Source: Fibrella aestuarina BUZ 2 (GTDB lineage Bacteria > Bacteroidota > Bacteroidia > Cytophagales > Spirosomataceae). Taken from it: 64,000 nt of DNA. Position 1 is the first letter of the stretch. Every line of letters starts with the position of its first letter. Below, piece by piece: positions 41,859-51,534 of the stretch. The notes beneath the pieces were generated by a model. It ran no database searches. It saw nothing but the letters and a program-made list of their open reading frames with translations, and was not told the origin of the DNA. The stretch is from contig NC_020054.1 in the NCBI RefSeq assembly GCF_000331105.1, forward strand, positions 5,300,555 through 5,364,554, in the 5' to 3' direction. Position numbers and translations under genes: made by a program.

Positions 41859-44800
41859 ATGATTAAACGTTTGCTTCCAGTAGCCGTCCTGCTCAGCGGT
41901 TGGTTGACAACCAGCGCGGAAGACCGGCCAACAGCAAAGTCGGTCAACGTACCCAGTCGAGGGAGGGTGGCGCACATCACCGCACCCGCCGACGCGAAAG
42001 CACTCATCAAGGGGACGGTTTCCGACGATAAAGGCAACGGCCTGCCGGGCGCTACGGTATCGGTGAAAGGCACCCAGTTGGGGACCACCACCGACGTCAA
42101 CGGGAATTTCTCGATCAATATGCCCGAAGGGGCCAAAACGCTGGTGATTTCGTTCATCGGTATGACTTCGCAGGAAGTAGAGGTGGGCACCCGCACCACC
42201 CTGAACATCACGTTGCAGGCCGGTGGGCAGGCGCTCGATGAAGTGGTGGTCATCGGCTACGGTACGGCCAAACGGTCGGACGTGACCTCGTCGATCACGA
42301 CGGTGAAAGCCGCCGAACTGAAAGACATTCCGGCGGCGGGTATCGACCAGTTGTTGCAGGGTAAAGCGGCCGGGGTAACCGTCACCAGCAACGGGGGTCA
42401 GCCCGGTGGTGGGGTGTCGGTGAAGGTGCGGGGCGTGACCTCGATCAACAGCAACGACCCGCTGTTCGTGATCGACGGCGTACCGTTTGTGGGTGGCAAC
42501 ACCTCGTCGAGCTCAGGTTACGCCGGGCTGGGTGGCAGTGACGGCCAAACCGGCAACTCGGTGATGGCCATGCTTAACCCGAACGACATCGAGAGCATCG
42601 ACGTGCTGAAAGACGCCTCCGCGCAGGCCATCTACGGGTCGCAGGCCGCCAACGGCGTGATCCTGATCACGACCAAGAAAGGCAAAGTAGGCGAAGGCAA
42701 GATCAACTACGAAATGTATACCGGGGTGTCGGAAGTAGCCCGCCGCCTCGACCTGTTGAAACTGCGCGATTTTGCCCGGTATCAGAATCAGGTGCTGCCC
42801 GCCATCGGGCTTCCCGTTGCCGACGAGTTCAAAAACCCCGATCTGCTGGGCGACGGCACCGACTGGCAGGAGGCCATGTTTCAGCGCGGCAAGATCAACA
42901 ACCACCAGCTGAGCTTCTCGGGTGGCCGCGACAAAACGACCTATTACCTGTCGCTCAACTACTTCGATAACCAGGGGATCATTCTGGGGTCGGATTTCAA
43001 ACGGTATGCGTCGCGCTTCAGCATCGATAGCCAGCTAAAAAGCTGGGCAAAGGTGGGCATCAGCGCCAACGTGTCGCGCAGCATCCAGAATGTATCGCTG
43101 GCCGACGCCGCCGAAGGCACTATCTGGTGGGGAGCTACTACCAGCCCGCTCACGCCGGTGAAAAACATCGACGGCACCTGGGGTGGCGGTCAGACCGTGG
43201 GGGGTGTGCAGTATTATGGTTCCAACCTGGTGGGTAACAGCCAGTTCCGGGGCAACACCAAAACGACCAACAACATCTTCGGTAGCCTGTATGCCGAGCT
43301 GTTCTTCACCAAAGAGCTGTCATTGCGCAACGAGGTATCCTACTCGCTGGGGCAGGACAACAACGTCGCTTTCCAGAAAGCCGGTAACGTGGGCAGCACG
43401 TCGTTCCGCAGCAAACTGATCGACTCGCGCTCCGACAGCTACTACTGGTCGCTGACCAACTACCTGACGTACAATAAGTACCTGGGTAAACACGGCTTCC
43501 AGGCCACGGTCGGCCACCAGGCGCAGAACTCGTACTACCAGGGTATTTCGGGCTCGAAAGTGGATCTGCAGGCGAACATTTTTGACCTCAACACCGGCAA
43601 CGCCGACCAGACGACCTGGGGCCTGAGCGGTGGCAAAGGCCAATGGGCGATGGAATCGTGGTTTGCCCGCGCCAACTACACCTTCGACGATAAGTATTCG
43701 GTGTCGGCCAGCTTCCGCGCCGATGGTTCGTCGAACTTCGGCCCCAACAATCGCTGGGGCTACTTCCCCGGTGTATCGCTGGGCTGGACCATCTCGAACG
43801 AGAAATTCATGAAAGGCTCGATCGCCAACGTGGTCAACTACGCGAAATTCCGTGCGGGCTATGGGCTCGTGGGTAACCAGAACTTCCCCGGCGGCGCGCC
43901 CAACCCGGCCTACGTGGGGGCAGTGCAGTTCTTCTCGGGGCCGGTTGGTTTCGGTTCGTCGAATATGATCAACGGCATTCCCAACCCGAATCTGAAATGG
44001 GAGTCGGTGAAAACGGCCAACGTTGGTCTTGACGTGGGCTTCCTGAACGGCCGCATCGACGCTACGATCGACGTCTACAAGAAAGTCACGTCGGACATGA
44101 TCATCTTCCTGACCGGCCCGAACCTCATTGGGGTAGGCGATCAGTGGGACGACCTGAAAGCACCGCTGGGCAACGCTGGTCAGATGACCAACACGGGTAT
44201 CGACCTGAGCATCACCACGACCAACATCAAGAAAGGCAACTTTAGCTGGAAGACGAGCGGCGTGCTGACGCAGTTCACCAACAGCTACGACCGCGCGGCC
44301 TCGGCAGCGTCGGCCCTCGATGGCAAGGTGTATTATAACAACTACCTCATCACGCACACCACGCCCGGCCGTCCGGTGGGTTCGTTCTGGGGGTTGCAAA
44401 CCGACGGGCTGTTCCGCACGCAGGAAGAACTCGACAAATCGCTGCCGCAGTTTGGCTACAAGGTGAATCAGGCGGAAACGTGGCTGGGCGACATCCGCTT
44501 CAAAGACGTGAACAACGATGGTAAAATCGACGCCAGCGACTACACCTTCATCGGTAGCCCGCTGCCCAAGTTCACCTGGGGCCTGACCAACACGGTCAAC
44601 TACGGCGACTTCGATTTCTCGCTGTTCCTGCAAGGGAGCCAGGGTGCCAAGGCCTTCAACTTCCTGCGCTGGCAGCTGGAAGGCCTGAACAACGCCTACA
44701 CCAACCAGATGACGACGGTCAACGACCGCTACACGGCCGAAAACCCGAACGGATCGCTGCCCCGCTTCACGAGCACCAACAAAAACAACACGGCCATGTC

Positions 44801-45065
44801 GGACCGGTACGTGGAGGATGCTTCGTATGCCCGGATTCAGAACATCACGCTGGGCTACCGCCTGCCTAAGGCGCTGCTGAGCAAGGCGCACGTGTCGAAC
44901 CTGCGTATCTACGGCTCGATCCAGAACCTGAAGACGTTCACGAACTACTCGGGTTACGATCCCGAAATCGGCTCGTTCAACAACAGCATCAAGCTGATGA
45001 ACGTCGACGCCGGTCACTACCCGAACCCCCGCACGTTCACCATCGGCGCGAATCTGCAATTCTAA
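41859..45065 (+). CDS. SusC/RagA-family TonB-dependent outer-membrane transporter (first locus)
   Basis: 1068 residues. A short signal peptide is followed by a carboxypeptidase-regulatory-like domain (KGTVSDDKGNGLPGATVSV at about 50). The TonB box/plug region follows (EVVVIGYGTAKRSD near 130; PLFVIDGVPFVGG near 205; LKDASAQAIYGSQAANGVI near 250). The long beta-barrel ends in aromatic RTFTIGANLQF. It imports oligosaccharides across the outer membrane with its SusD lid, powered by TonB. No STN domain is present, in keeping with two-component rather than ECF control. The neighbouring GH26 enzyme suggests a mannan-type ligand. Confidence 0.96.
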   Translation: MIKRLLPVAVLLSGWLTTSAEDRPTAKSVNVPSRGRVAHITAPADAKALIKGTVSDDKGNGLPGATVSVKGTQLGTTTDVNGNFSINMPEGAKTLVISFIGMTSQEVEVGTRTTLNITLQAGGQALDEVVVIGYGTAKRSDVTSSITTVKAAELKDIPAAGIDQLLQGKAAGVTVTSNGGQPGGGVSVKVRGVTSINSNDPLFVIDGVPFVGGNTSSSSGYAGLGGSDGQTGNSVMAMLNPNDIESIDVLKDASAQAIYGSQAANGVILITTKKGKVGEGKINYEMYTGVSEVARRLDLLKLRDFARYQNQVLPAIGLPVADEFKNPDLLGDGTDWQEAMFQRGKINNHQLSFSGGRDKTTYYLSLNYFDNQGIILGSDFKRYASRFSIDSQLKSWAKVGISANVSRSIQNVSLADAAEGTIWWGATTSPLTPVKNIDGTWGGGQTVGGVQYYGSNLVGNSQFRGNTKTTNNIFGSLYAELFFTKELSLRNEVSYSLGQDNNVAFQKAGNVGSTSFRSKLIDSRSDSYYWSLTNYLTYNKYLGKHGFQATVGHQAQNSYYQGISGSKVDLQANIFDLNTGNADQTTWGLSGGKGQWAMESWFARANYTFDDKYSVSASFRADGSSNFGPNNRWGYFPGVSLGWTISNEKFMKGSIANVVNYAKFRAGYGLVGNQNFPGGAPNPAYVGAVQFFSGPVGFGSSNMINGIPNPNLKWESVKTANVGLDVGFLNGRIDATIDVYKKVTSDMIIFLTGPNLIGVGDQWDDLKAPLGNAGQMTNTGIDLSITTTNIKKGNFSWKTSGVLTQFTNSYDRAASAASALDGKVYYNNYLITHTTPGRPVGSFWGLQTDGLFRTQEELDKSLPQFGYKVNQAETWLGDIRFKDVNNDGKIDASDYTFIGSPLPKFTWGLTNTVNYGDFDFSLFLQGSQGAKAFNFLRWQLEGLNNAYTNQMTTVNDRYTAENPNGSLPRFTSTNKNNTAMSDRYVEDASYARIQNITLGYRLPKALLSKAHVSNLRIYGSIQNLKTFTNYSGYDPEIGSFNNSIKLMNVDAGHYPNPRTFTIGANLQF

Positions 45066-45072
45066 CTGAAAC

Positions 45073-45186
45073 GTCATTAGCTGCGCGTCATTTATAGTCA
45101 TTAGCCTTCGGCGTCATTCCTGGTTTTCCGCCCAAGGCAGTACAACGAATGACTACCAATGACAGCGCAGCGGAATGACCACCAAT
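45073..45186. repeat. GTCATT repeat block between SusC and SusD genes
   Basis: GTCATT units in direct order (45073-45119) and AATGAC units in inverted order (45148-45178) flank a short loop. The block is related to 10971-11075 (shared ATAGTCATT, GCAGCGG and ACAACGAATGACnACCAATGAC). It may act as an attenuating hairpin that sets the SusC/SusD ratio. An ATG at 45175 lies inside it and is not a likely start. Confidence 0.75.
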
Positions 45187-45198
45187 AACATTGATATC

Positions 45199-46770
45199 AT
45201 GAAACGCAAACTCATATATGCTGCCATGCTGGCTCCGGCTTTGTTCCTGACCAGCTGCAAGGAAGATTTCATTGAGCGGCCTTCGCTGTCGGGCACGACG
45301 ACGGGCAACTACTACAACAACGCCGACGAAGTACGGGCGGCCACCAGCACACTCTACAGCGGGCTACCCTGGCGCAACTACGAAAGCCGCGCGCAGGATG
45401 CCATCGGCGACGTCATGGGAGGCAACATGTTCACCTACACCGACACCGAATACCTGAATTTCACGGTATCGGCGGCATCGGAGCGCGTAGGGGCGTCGTG
45501 GGGTGCCTTCTATAAGATCATCGGTTACGCCAACGTGATGCTCAAAACGTTTGAAGAGAAGAAAGCCGCTGGCGGTGGCGCCGCCTACCTCGACCCGGCC
45601 ATTGCCGAGTGTCATTTCATCCGGGGTATGCTGTATTTCTTCATCGCACGTACCTGGGGTGCCGCGCCGATCATCACCGATCCGGGTGCCACGGCGCTCT
45701 CGGGCGACTTCAACATTCCGCGCTACATCCAGAAAGATGTGCTGCGGTTTGCGCTCGAAGAGTTGCAGGCGGCCGAGAAAGGCCTGCCCGAGTCGGACGT
45801 ACCTGGCCGGGTCACGAAGTATTCGGCGAAAGGCATGATGGCCAAGCTCTACCTGTATCAGAAAGACTACGCCAACGCCAAAACCAAAGCTGAAGAGGTA
45901 ATCAGTTCAGGCAAGTACATGCTGGTAAGCGACTACACGGGTATGTTCACTAAAGCGAGCATGAACAACAACGCCGAGTCGCTCTTCTCGATTCAGCACC
46001 AGTTTGCGCAGGATCCCTGGGGTACGGCCAACATCAAAAACCCCGATCGAGGCGCGGGTGCGCTGCGCACGTCGGAGGCCGATGCCTGGGAAATGTACGT
46101 TCCGTCGATGGACATGCTGAAGGAGTATGAGTTTGGTGACCTACGCCGCAAATGGTCGGTGATGGAACACGGCTGGACCAACCCGAACTGGAAACCCCAG
46201 CGCGCCAACGCCCCGGCCTATAACGCGTTCATGGCCAATGGGTTCAAATACGATACCCTGCAACCAACCAACGACGGTGGCAGCCTCTCGCCCACCCGCG
46301 CCAACATCGTGAAGTACTTTGCCGGACCCGGTAAAACCTACGGTGGCGAACCCGTACTGGGCCAGGGCTCAGGCAACAACGTGGTGCTGCTGCGCTACGC
46401 CGACGTGCTGTTGATCTATGCGGAAGCCGTGCTGGCGGGTCAGGCCTCGACCGCCGACGCCAAAGCCCTCGACGCGCTGAACCAGGTGCGGAAACGGGCC
46501 GGGCTGAACCCCAAAACGGTGATCACCAACGACGACATTCTGCACGAGCGCCGGGTTGAGTTTGCCTTCGAAGGCGACTACTGGTACGACATTCAGCGGC
46601 AGGGCTACGCCAAAGCGAAGGCAATCATCGAGAAGCAGGACCGTGGCTCGAAAGCGTACGGTTCCTTCCTGACCAACTTCTCGGAGGATAAGATGTACCT
46701 GCCCATTCCAGCTGGCGAAATCGTTCAGGACCCCGAACTAGGCAAACCCGCCGTTCCGTACTACAAGTGA
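45199..46770 (+). CDS. SusD/RagB-family nutrient-binding lipoprotein (first locus)
   Basis: 523 residues from ATG 45199. This start gives a clean lipoprotein leader (MKRKLIYAAMLAPALFLTSC) and avoids the upstream ATG within the repeat block. The SusD fold shows GKPAVPYYK at the end and HFIRGMLYFFIARTWGAAP near residue 143. It also has TPR-like helices with KYSAKGMMAKLYLYQKDYANA, NVVLLRYADVLLIYAEA near 400, and HERRVEFAFEGDYWYDIQRQG near 455. It forms the surface lid of the SusC transporter. Confidence 0.95.
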   Translation: MKRKLIYAAMLAPALFLTSCKEDFIERPSLSGTTTGNYYNNADEVRAATSTLYSGLPWRNYESRAQDAIGDVMGGNMFTYTDTEYLNFTVSAASERVGASWGAFYKIIGYANVMLKTFEEKKAAGGGAAYLDPAIAECHFIRGMLYFFIARTWGAAPIITDPGATALSGDFNIPRYIQKDVLRFALEELQAAEKGLPESDVPGRVTKYSAKGMMAKLYLYQKDYANAKTKAEEVISSGKYMLVSDYTGMFTKASMNNNAESLFSIQHQFAQDPWGTANIKNPDRGAGALRTSEADAWEMYVPSMDMLKEYEFGDLRRKWSVMEHGWTNPNWKPQRANAPAYNAFMANGFKYDTLQPTNDGGSLSPTRANIVKYFAGPGKTYGGEPVLGQGSGNNVVLLRYADVLLIYAEAVLAGQASTADAKALDALNQVRKRAGLNPKTVITNDDILHERRVEFAFEGDYWYDIQRQGYAKAKAIIEKQDRGSKAYGSFLTNFSEDKMYLPIPAGEIVQDPELGKPAVPYYK

Positions 46771-46775
46771 TCATA

Positions 46776-46914
46776 CCTCACCCCTGGCCCCTCTCCTTAA
46801 AACGAGGAGAGGGGGACATAAACGTCAACCTTGAGCCGAGTTTACCCGATCTGTTAGTAGCCAGTTTGGGAAACTCCCCTCTCCTGAAAATCAGGAGAGG
46901 GGCCGGGGGTGAGG
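46776..46914. repeat. Paired GC-rich hairpins with 22-base outer inverted repeat
   Basis: Outer ends 46776-46797 and 46893-46914 are inverted repeats matching at 21 of 22 positions. Each contains a smaller hairpin: CCCCTCTCCT/AGGAGAGGGG at 46788-46797 and 46805-46814, and CCCCTCTCCTGA/TCAGGAGAGGGG at 46876-46887 and 46891-46902. Same family as 6732-6930. It lies between the SusD and surface-lipoprotein genes. Confidence 0.85.
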
Positions 46915-46933
46915 TCCAAACCAACGCATAGTC

Positions 46934-48010
46934 ATGACTCTCTATAAATCAACGTACTTCGCAGGCGTAGCCCTGCTCGCCGGACTGGCCCTGACGGCTT
47001 GTCAGAAAGACACCGACGGCAGCCCGCAGATTGCCCCCGGTAATCCCGTTGCCACCAAAATCTTCCCCGACTCGGCGGCGGGCGGAGTAGCCGTTACCCT
47101 TACGGGGACAGGGCTGGGCGACATCCGCACCATTATGTTCGAGAAACAGAACGTACCGGCGGGCTTCCAGAGCACCCTCAACACCGACGGAGCGCTCATC
47201 TTCCGCGTACCGGCCGAAGCCGCAGGTGGGGTACAGAACATCATCTTCACGAACAGCGCCGGACAGTCGCTGAAGGTGCCGTTCAAGGTGCTCGCCTACC
47301 CGACCGTCAGCGACGTATCGGATTACAACTTCACGAAAGGCACGGTCATCACCATCAACGGTAACAACTTCGACGATGTGACGACCGTCGCCGTAGCCGA
47401 CTCGCTGAAGGGCATTTCGGATAACGCCACCATCGTGTCGAAATCGAAGAAGCAGCTGGTTGTGCAGATGCCTGCCACCACCCTGAACCGGGCTACGCTG
47501 GCCATCACCAACAGCACCGGCCGGATTCGGACCAAGCAGGAATTCGTGAACATCGACAAAGCCATGCCGGTCTTTACCGACGCCTACGGCACGTTCGTTG
47601 ACAACTCGTGGGGCGATGCCGGCGCTGTTTCGACCAAAGAAGCGAAAGACGGCAAGGCATCGGCCGCCAAGACCTTCCAGAAAGGCAACTGGCACCTGAT
47701 CGGCTTCGCCAACTGGGCGGGCATGGCGTATGACCCCACCTACACCTACGTGACGGGCTGGATCAAAGGCGCCTCGGCCGACTACTCGCTCTACCTCACC
47801 ACCGACGCGGCCAAAGCCGGTTTCGGTGGATTCGACGAGAAAAACCGGATCGACGTGAAAGCCGGGACGTGGACGTACTTCAAATTCAAGATTTCAGACA
47901 TCGATTTCTGGTCGGCGGGCTCAACGCTGAAACAGGTCGGTTTCCGCATCAAAGGCCCCGACAAGCAGGACGAAACGTTCTACTTCGACGACATTTTACT
48001 TGTGAAATAG
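46934..48010 (+). CDS. IPT/TIG-domain surface glycan-binding lipoprotein
   Basis: 358 residues with a lipoprotein leader ending LALTACQK (Cys about 23). Two IPT/TIG Ig-like domains follow, near 35-120 and 123-208 (FPDSAAGGVAVTLTGTGLGD; FTKGTVITINGNNFDDV). The C-terminal domain, about 210-358, is rich in aromatic residues, for example WHLIGFANWAGMAYDP. It looks like a carbohydrate-binding beta-sandwich. In PULs, proteins with this layout sit on the cell surface beside SusD and bind the polymer. Its position between SusD and the GH26 gene supports that. A strong terminator follows. Confidence 0.85.
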   Translation: MTLYKSTYFAGVALLAGLALTACQKDTDGSPQIAPGNPVATKIFPDSAAGGVAVTLTGTGLGDIRTIMFEKQNVPAGFQSTLNTDGALIFRVPAEAAGGVQNIIFTNSAGQSLKVPFKVLAYPTVSDVSDYNFTKGTVITINGNNFDDVTTVAVADSLKGISDNATIVSKSKKQLVVQMPATTLNRATLAITNSTGRIRTKQEFVNIDKAMPVFTDAYGTFVDNSWGDAGAVSTKEAKDGKASAAKTFQKGNWHLIGFANWAGMAYDPTYTYVTGWIKGASADYSLYLTTDAAKAGFGGFDEKNRIDVKAGTWTYFKFKISDIDFWSAGSTLKQVGFRIKGPDKQDETFYFDDILLVK

Positions 48011-48025
48011 TGCGCCTGAGTACCT

Positions 48026-48068
48026 AAACCATCATGGGTAGCCTTTCGCTACCTGTGGTGGTTTTTTT
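48026..48068 (+). terminator. Intrinsic terminator after the surface lipoprotein gene
   Basis: Nested stems AAACCA/TGGTTT (48026-48031, 48059-48064) and GGTAGC/GCTACC (48037-48042, 48048-48053) are followed by a T run ending at 48068. It probably lowers, rather than abolishes, read-through into the GH26 gene. Confidence 0.8.
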
Positions 48069-48100
48069 CTGCCCAATCGTTTGCCTTTTCAGCGCTGCCC

Positions 48101-49819
48101 ATGAATGACTCTACGCTTTTCAACTATCGCCATCTCTTTGCCATACTCTTAGTAGTCAGCCAGTTAGCAATCGCAACGCGAACCTTAGGGGCCGATCCCA
48201 TCCGCATCGAAGCCGAGTCAGGTACGTTGGCGGGCGTGGAAATAGCCACCGTTGCGACGGGGTTTTCCGGCAAGGGGTACGTCACGGGTTTCGACAACGC
48301 CACCGATCAGCTCAGCCTGAGCGCCACCGTACCGGCGGGCCTCTACGAACTGACCATCGGTTACCGCTCGGCGTCGGGCGACAAAGGCATCGATTTTCAG
48401 GTTAACGGCAGCCCGGCTAGCGGCACGCTCAAACAGACCGCTGGCTTCAGGCCGTTTAGTGGCGGAAAATTCCTGCTCACAGGCGGCAACACCATCATCA
48501 CCATCTTTCGGGGCTGGGGTTATTTCGACATCGACTACGTGTTGCTGACGCCTGCAACGGTGAAACGCCCCACCAAACCCACGTCCCAGCTGAGCGACGC
48601 CGCCGCGACCCCCTCCACGCTGGGTCTGTATGCCTTTCTGGTCGATCAGTATGGCCAGAAAGTGATTGCCGGGCAACAGGACGACGTAGAGTATGTACTC
48701 GACAAAACGGGCAAAGAACCCGCCATTGGCGCGTTTGACCTCATCGACTACTCCCCTACCCGCGTGCAGAACGGGGCCAAACCCCTGCGCAGCAGCGAGG
48801 CGTGCATCGACTGGGCAAAAAAAGGCAACGGGCGCGGTATCGTCAGCCTGATGTGGCACTGGAACGCCCCCACCGACCTTATTAACCAGGCACCTGATAA
48901 ACTCTGGTGGCGCGGTTTTTACACCGATGCCACTACCTTCGACCTGAACGTTGCGCTGGCCGATAAAACCAGTCAGCGGTATCAACTGCTGCTGCGCGAC
49001 ATCGACGCCATCGCGACCGAGCTCAAAAAATTCCAGACGGCCGACGTACCTGTGCTCTGGCGGCCGTTGCACGAAGCCCCCGGCGGCTGGTTCTGGTGGG
49101 GCGCCAAAGGCCCGGCCCCGTTTCGGCAGCTCTGGCAACTCCTCTACGACCGGCTCACCAATTACCACAACCTGCATAACCTCATCTGGGTCTACACCGC
49201 CACCGACACGGTCAACCCCGACTGGTACCCCGGCGATGCGTATGTCGATGTGGTAGGGCTCGATATTTACAGCACCCCCAACGCCACCCTCAGCACCAAC
49301 TGGGATAACGCGCTGGCGCAGTTTGACGGCAAAAAGCTCGTCACCCTTTCCGAATCAGGTAATCCGCCTACCCTCGATGCCATCCGCGGGCTGGCAACCT
49401 GGTGGTCGTGGTTCGCCGTCTGGACGGGTACCGACTACATCAAAAAGCAGCCCGTCGAGCAACTGCGTGCGCTCTTCACCGATGCCGACGTTATCACCCG
49501 CGACGAACTGCCTGACTGGCGCAAAGCCATTACGCCCCTCATCACGGGCGTTGACCCTGACCCCGGTTACCACGTCACGGCGATGGGCAACCCCATCGAT
49601 GGCAGTCAGGTCGATCTGGACATTGAGGGGGCCGAAGGGCAGGCCCTCCGGTTCGTGGTGTTCGACACGCGGGGCCGCCAACTGACCGAACGCGCCGTGA
49701 CGCCCCGCACCGCGACCTTGCGCTACTCATTTCCGCTCGGTTCCCACGAGCCGGGCCTTTACCTCATACGTATATTCTCGGCAACGAAGGCTTCTACCTT
49801 AAAGCTGATTAAATCCTAA
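48101..49819 (+). CDS. CBM35-GH26 beta-mannanase with T9SS-like C-terminus
   Basis: 572 residues. A signal peptide (about 1-30) is followed by a CBM35-like module (IRIEAESGTLAG near 34; GNTIITIFRGWGYFDIDYVLL near 130). The GH26 barrel, about 175-470, has the acid/base Glu in RPLHEAPGGWFWWG (about 325) and the nucleophile Glu in TLSESGNPP (about 418). The last 80 residues (NPIDGSQVDLDIEG ... FDTRGRQL ... GLYLIRIF) look like a type IX secretion sorting domain, so it is probably surface-bound or released. It should cut beta-1,4-mannan or a mixed glucomannan for the SusC/SusD pair upstream. Confidence 0.9.
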   Translation: MNDSTLFNYRHLFAILLVVSQLAIATRTLGADPIRIEAESGTLAGVEIATVATGFSGKGYVTGFDNATDQLSLSATVPAGLYELTIGYRSASGDKGIDFQVNGSPASGTLKQTAGFRPFSGGKFLLTGGNTIITIFRGWGYFDIDYVLLTPATVKRPTKPTSQLSDAAATPSTLGLYAFLVDQYGQKVIAGQQDDVEYVLDKTGKEPAIGAFDLIDYSPTRVQNGAKPLRSSEACIDWAKKGNGRGIVSLMWHWNAPTDLINQAPDKLWWRGFYTDATTFDLNVALADKTSQRYQLLLRDIDAIATELKKFQTADVPVLWRPLHEAPGGWFWWGAKGPAPFRQLWQLLYDRLTNYHNLHNLIWVYTATDTVNPDWYPGDAYVDVVGLDIYSTPNATLSTNWDNALAQFDGKKLVTLSESGNPPTLDAIRGLATWWSWFAVWTGTDYIKKQPVEQLRALFTDADVITRDELPDWRKAITPLITGVDPDPGYHVTAMGNPIDGSQVDLDIEGAEGQALRFVVFDTRGRQLTERAVTPRTATLRYSFPLGSHEPGLYLIRIFSATKASTLKLIKS

Positions 49820-49838
49820 ACGCCAACGTACCCAGTCC

Positions 49839-51383
49839 ATGAACTCACTCGCCTACCCCCGCGTGGCCATCGTGCTGCTGTGCCTGCTGACGGCCTCGGC
49901 CACCCACGCCCAACCCCTCGGCCTCTTCGACGGCCATACTGATGTCGGTAAGGTCAAAAAGGCCGGGTCGGCCCGCTACGACGCCAAGAAAGACGAATAC
50001 ATGCTCACCGGTGCCGGTTACAACATCTGGTTCGACCACGACGAATTTCACTTCCTGTGGAAACGCATGAAGGGCGATTTCATCCTGACCACCCGCGCCA
50101 GCCTGATCGGCAAGGGCGTCGATCCGCACCGCAAAGTCGGCTGGATGGTGCGCAGCAGCCTCGACAGCAATTCGGCCCACATCAACGCTGCCGAGCACGG
50201 CGACGGCCTCACCTCACTCCAGTTTCGCCGCAAGACCGGAGCCCTGACCGAAGAGGTGAAGGCCAAAATGACCGGTGCCGACGTGATCCAACTGGCGCGG
50301 CGGGGCAACACCTACACCATGTCGGTAGCCAAATTTGGGGAGCCGTTCATCACCGAGCAGGTCACCGACCTCGATCTGGGCGACGACGTGTACGTGGGGC
50401 TGTTCATCGGCTCGCACAATAAAGACGTGGTGGAACAGGGCGTCTTCAGCGACGTGCGCATCAGCATACCGGCGCGCGAAAACTTCGTCCCCTACCGCGA
50501 ATACATCGGCAGCAACATTGAAGTACTCGACCTGGCCACTACCCGCCGCAACATCCTCTACTACTCGCCCGAGTCGTTGCAGGCCCCCAACTGGACACCC
50601 GACAACAAAGCCTTTATCTACAACAGCAACGGCAAGATTTATCGCTTCGACCTGAAGAAGAAAACGCCCGCGCTGCTCAACACCGACTACGTCACCAACA
50701 ACAACAACGACCACGTGCTGTCGTTCGATGGCAAGATGCTCGGCCTCAGCAGCAGTAGCAAAGACCACGGTAACAAGTCGATCGTGTATACGGTGTCGGT
50801 TGGGGGCGGCAAACCCAAACAGATCACGCCCGTTGGGCACTCCTACCTGCACGGCTGGTCGCCCGATGGGAAATGGCTGGTCTACACGGCGCAGCGCGAC
50901 GGCGAGTTCGACATTTATAAAGTAAGCAGCACGGGTGGTCCCGAAACGCAGCTCACTACCGCCAAAGCCCTCGACGACGGCCCCGAGTACTCGCCCGACG
51001 GCAAGTACATTTATTTCAACTCGACCCGTAGTGGCCTGATGCAGATCTGGCGCATGGATGCCGACGGCAGCAACCAGATCCAGATCACCAACGACGAGTT
51101 CAACAACTGGTTTCCGCACATCTCACCCGATGGCAAACAGATGGTGATCCTGTCGTTCCTGAAGGATATTTCGCCCGACGATCACCCCTTCTACAAGCAG
51201 GTCTACCTGCGGCACATTCCCATCGAGAACGGCCAACCCGCCAAAACTACCCCCAGGGTACTGGCCTACATCTACGGCGGTCAGGGCACCATCAACACCC
51301 CGTCGTGGTCGCCCGACAGCAAAAAACTCGCCTTCATCAGCAATTCGGCGCCCCTGAGCGCCGCTCCCACCTCGGGCAAATAA
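49839..51383 (+). CDS. Exported TolB-like beta-propeller with N-terminal lectin-like domain
   Basis: 514 residues with a signal peptide (1-24). Residues about 30-210 look like a DUF1349/concanavalin-like sandwich (FLWKRMKGDFILTTRASL; GWMVRSSLDSNSAHINA). Residues about 240-500 hold PD40/TolB-type propeller repeats with recurring SPDGKW/SPDGKY/SPDSKK motifs. Its function is unknown; binding or sensing of carbohydrate in the periplasm is plausible. It is 19 bases downstream of the GH26 gene and ends the locus before a hairpin at 51402-51438. Confidence 0.75.
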   Translation: MNSLAYPRVAIVLLCLLTASATHAQPLGLFDGHTDVGKVKKAGSARYDAKKDEYMLTGAGYNIWFDHDEFHFLWKRMKGDFILTTRASLIGKGVDPHRKVGWMVRSSLDSNSAHINAAEHGDGLTSLQFRRKTGALTEEVKAKMTGADVIQLARRGNTYTMSVAKFGEPFITEQVTDLDLGDDVYVGLFIGSHNKDVVEQGVFSDVRISIPARENFVPYREYIGSNIEVLDLATTRRNILYYSPESLQAPNWTPDNKAFIYNSNGKIYRFDLKKKTPALLNTDYVTNNNNDHVLSFDGKMLGLSSSSKDHGNKSIVYTVSVGGGKPKQITPVGHSYLHGWSPDGKWLVYTAQRDGEFDIYKVSSTGGPETQLTTAKALDDGPEYSPDGKYIYFNSTRSGLMQIWRMDADGSNQIQITNDEFNNWFPHISPDGKQMVILSFLKDISPDDHPFYKQVYLRHIPIENGQPAKTTPRVLAYIYGGQGTINTPSWSPDSKKLAFISNSAPLSAAPTSGK

Positions 51384-51401
51384 GCTAACGCCTGCCTGGG
51401 T

Positions 51402-51438
51402 GCCAAGCCGCGTCAGCACCGCCTGAACGCGGCTTGGC
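51402..51438. terminator. 12-bp hairpin after the TolB-like gene
   Basis: GCCAAGCCGCGT (51402-51413) pairs with ACGCGGCTTGGC (51427-51438). Only a short T run follows (TGGTTT), so it may be a weak terminator or stabilising 3' hairpin. Confidence 0.6.
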
Positions 51439-51501
51439 TGGTTTATGACGGTCTGATGCGGCGGCATGGGTAAATCGGTGCTAAAATATCTTGGTAATGT
51501 A

Positions 51502-51509
51502 TAGTTTTG
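51502..51509 (+). promoter_or_regulatory. TAGTTTTG -7 box of the ECF sigma gene
   Basis: Exact TAnnTTTG match 25 bases before the ATG in an AT-rich stretch. No TTG is at the ideal -33 position. Confidence 0.45.
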
Positions 51510-51534
51510 TAAAAATACCCAGCCTAACCAGCCT

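Noticed and set aside
43320..45101. 593-codon open frame antisense to the first SusC gene
   Set aside because: It is a shadow of a high-GC coding strand: Val/Arg/His-rich, no domain, and SusC similarity on the other strand is unambiguous.
45175..45198. Earlier SusD start codon
   Set aside because: The ATG lies in the GTCATT repeat block and would spoil the lipoprotein leader.
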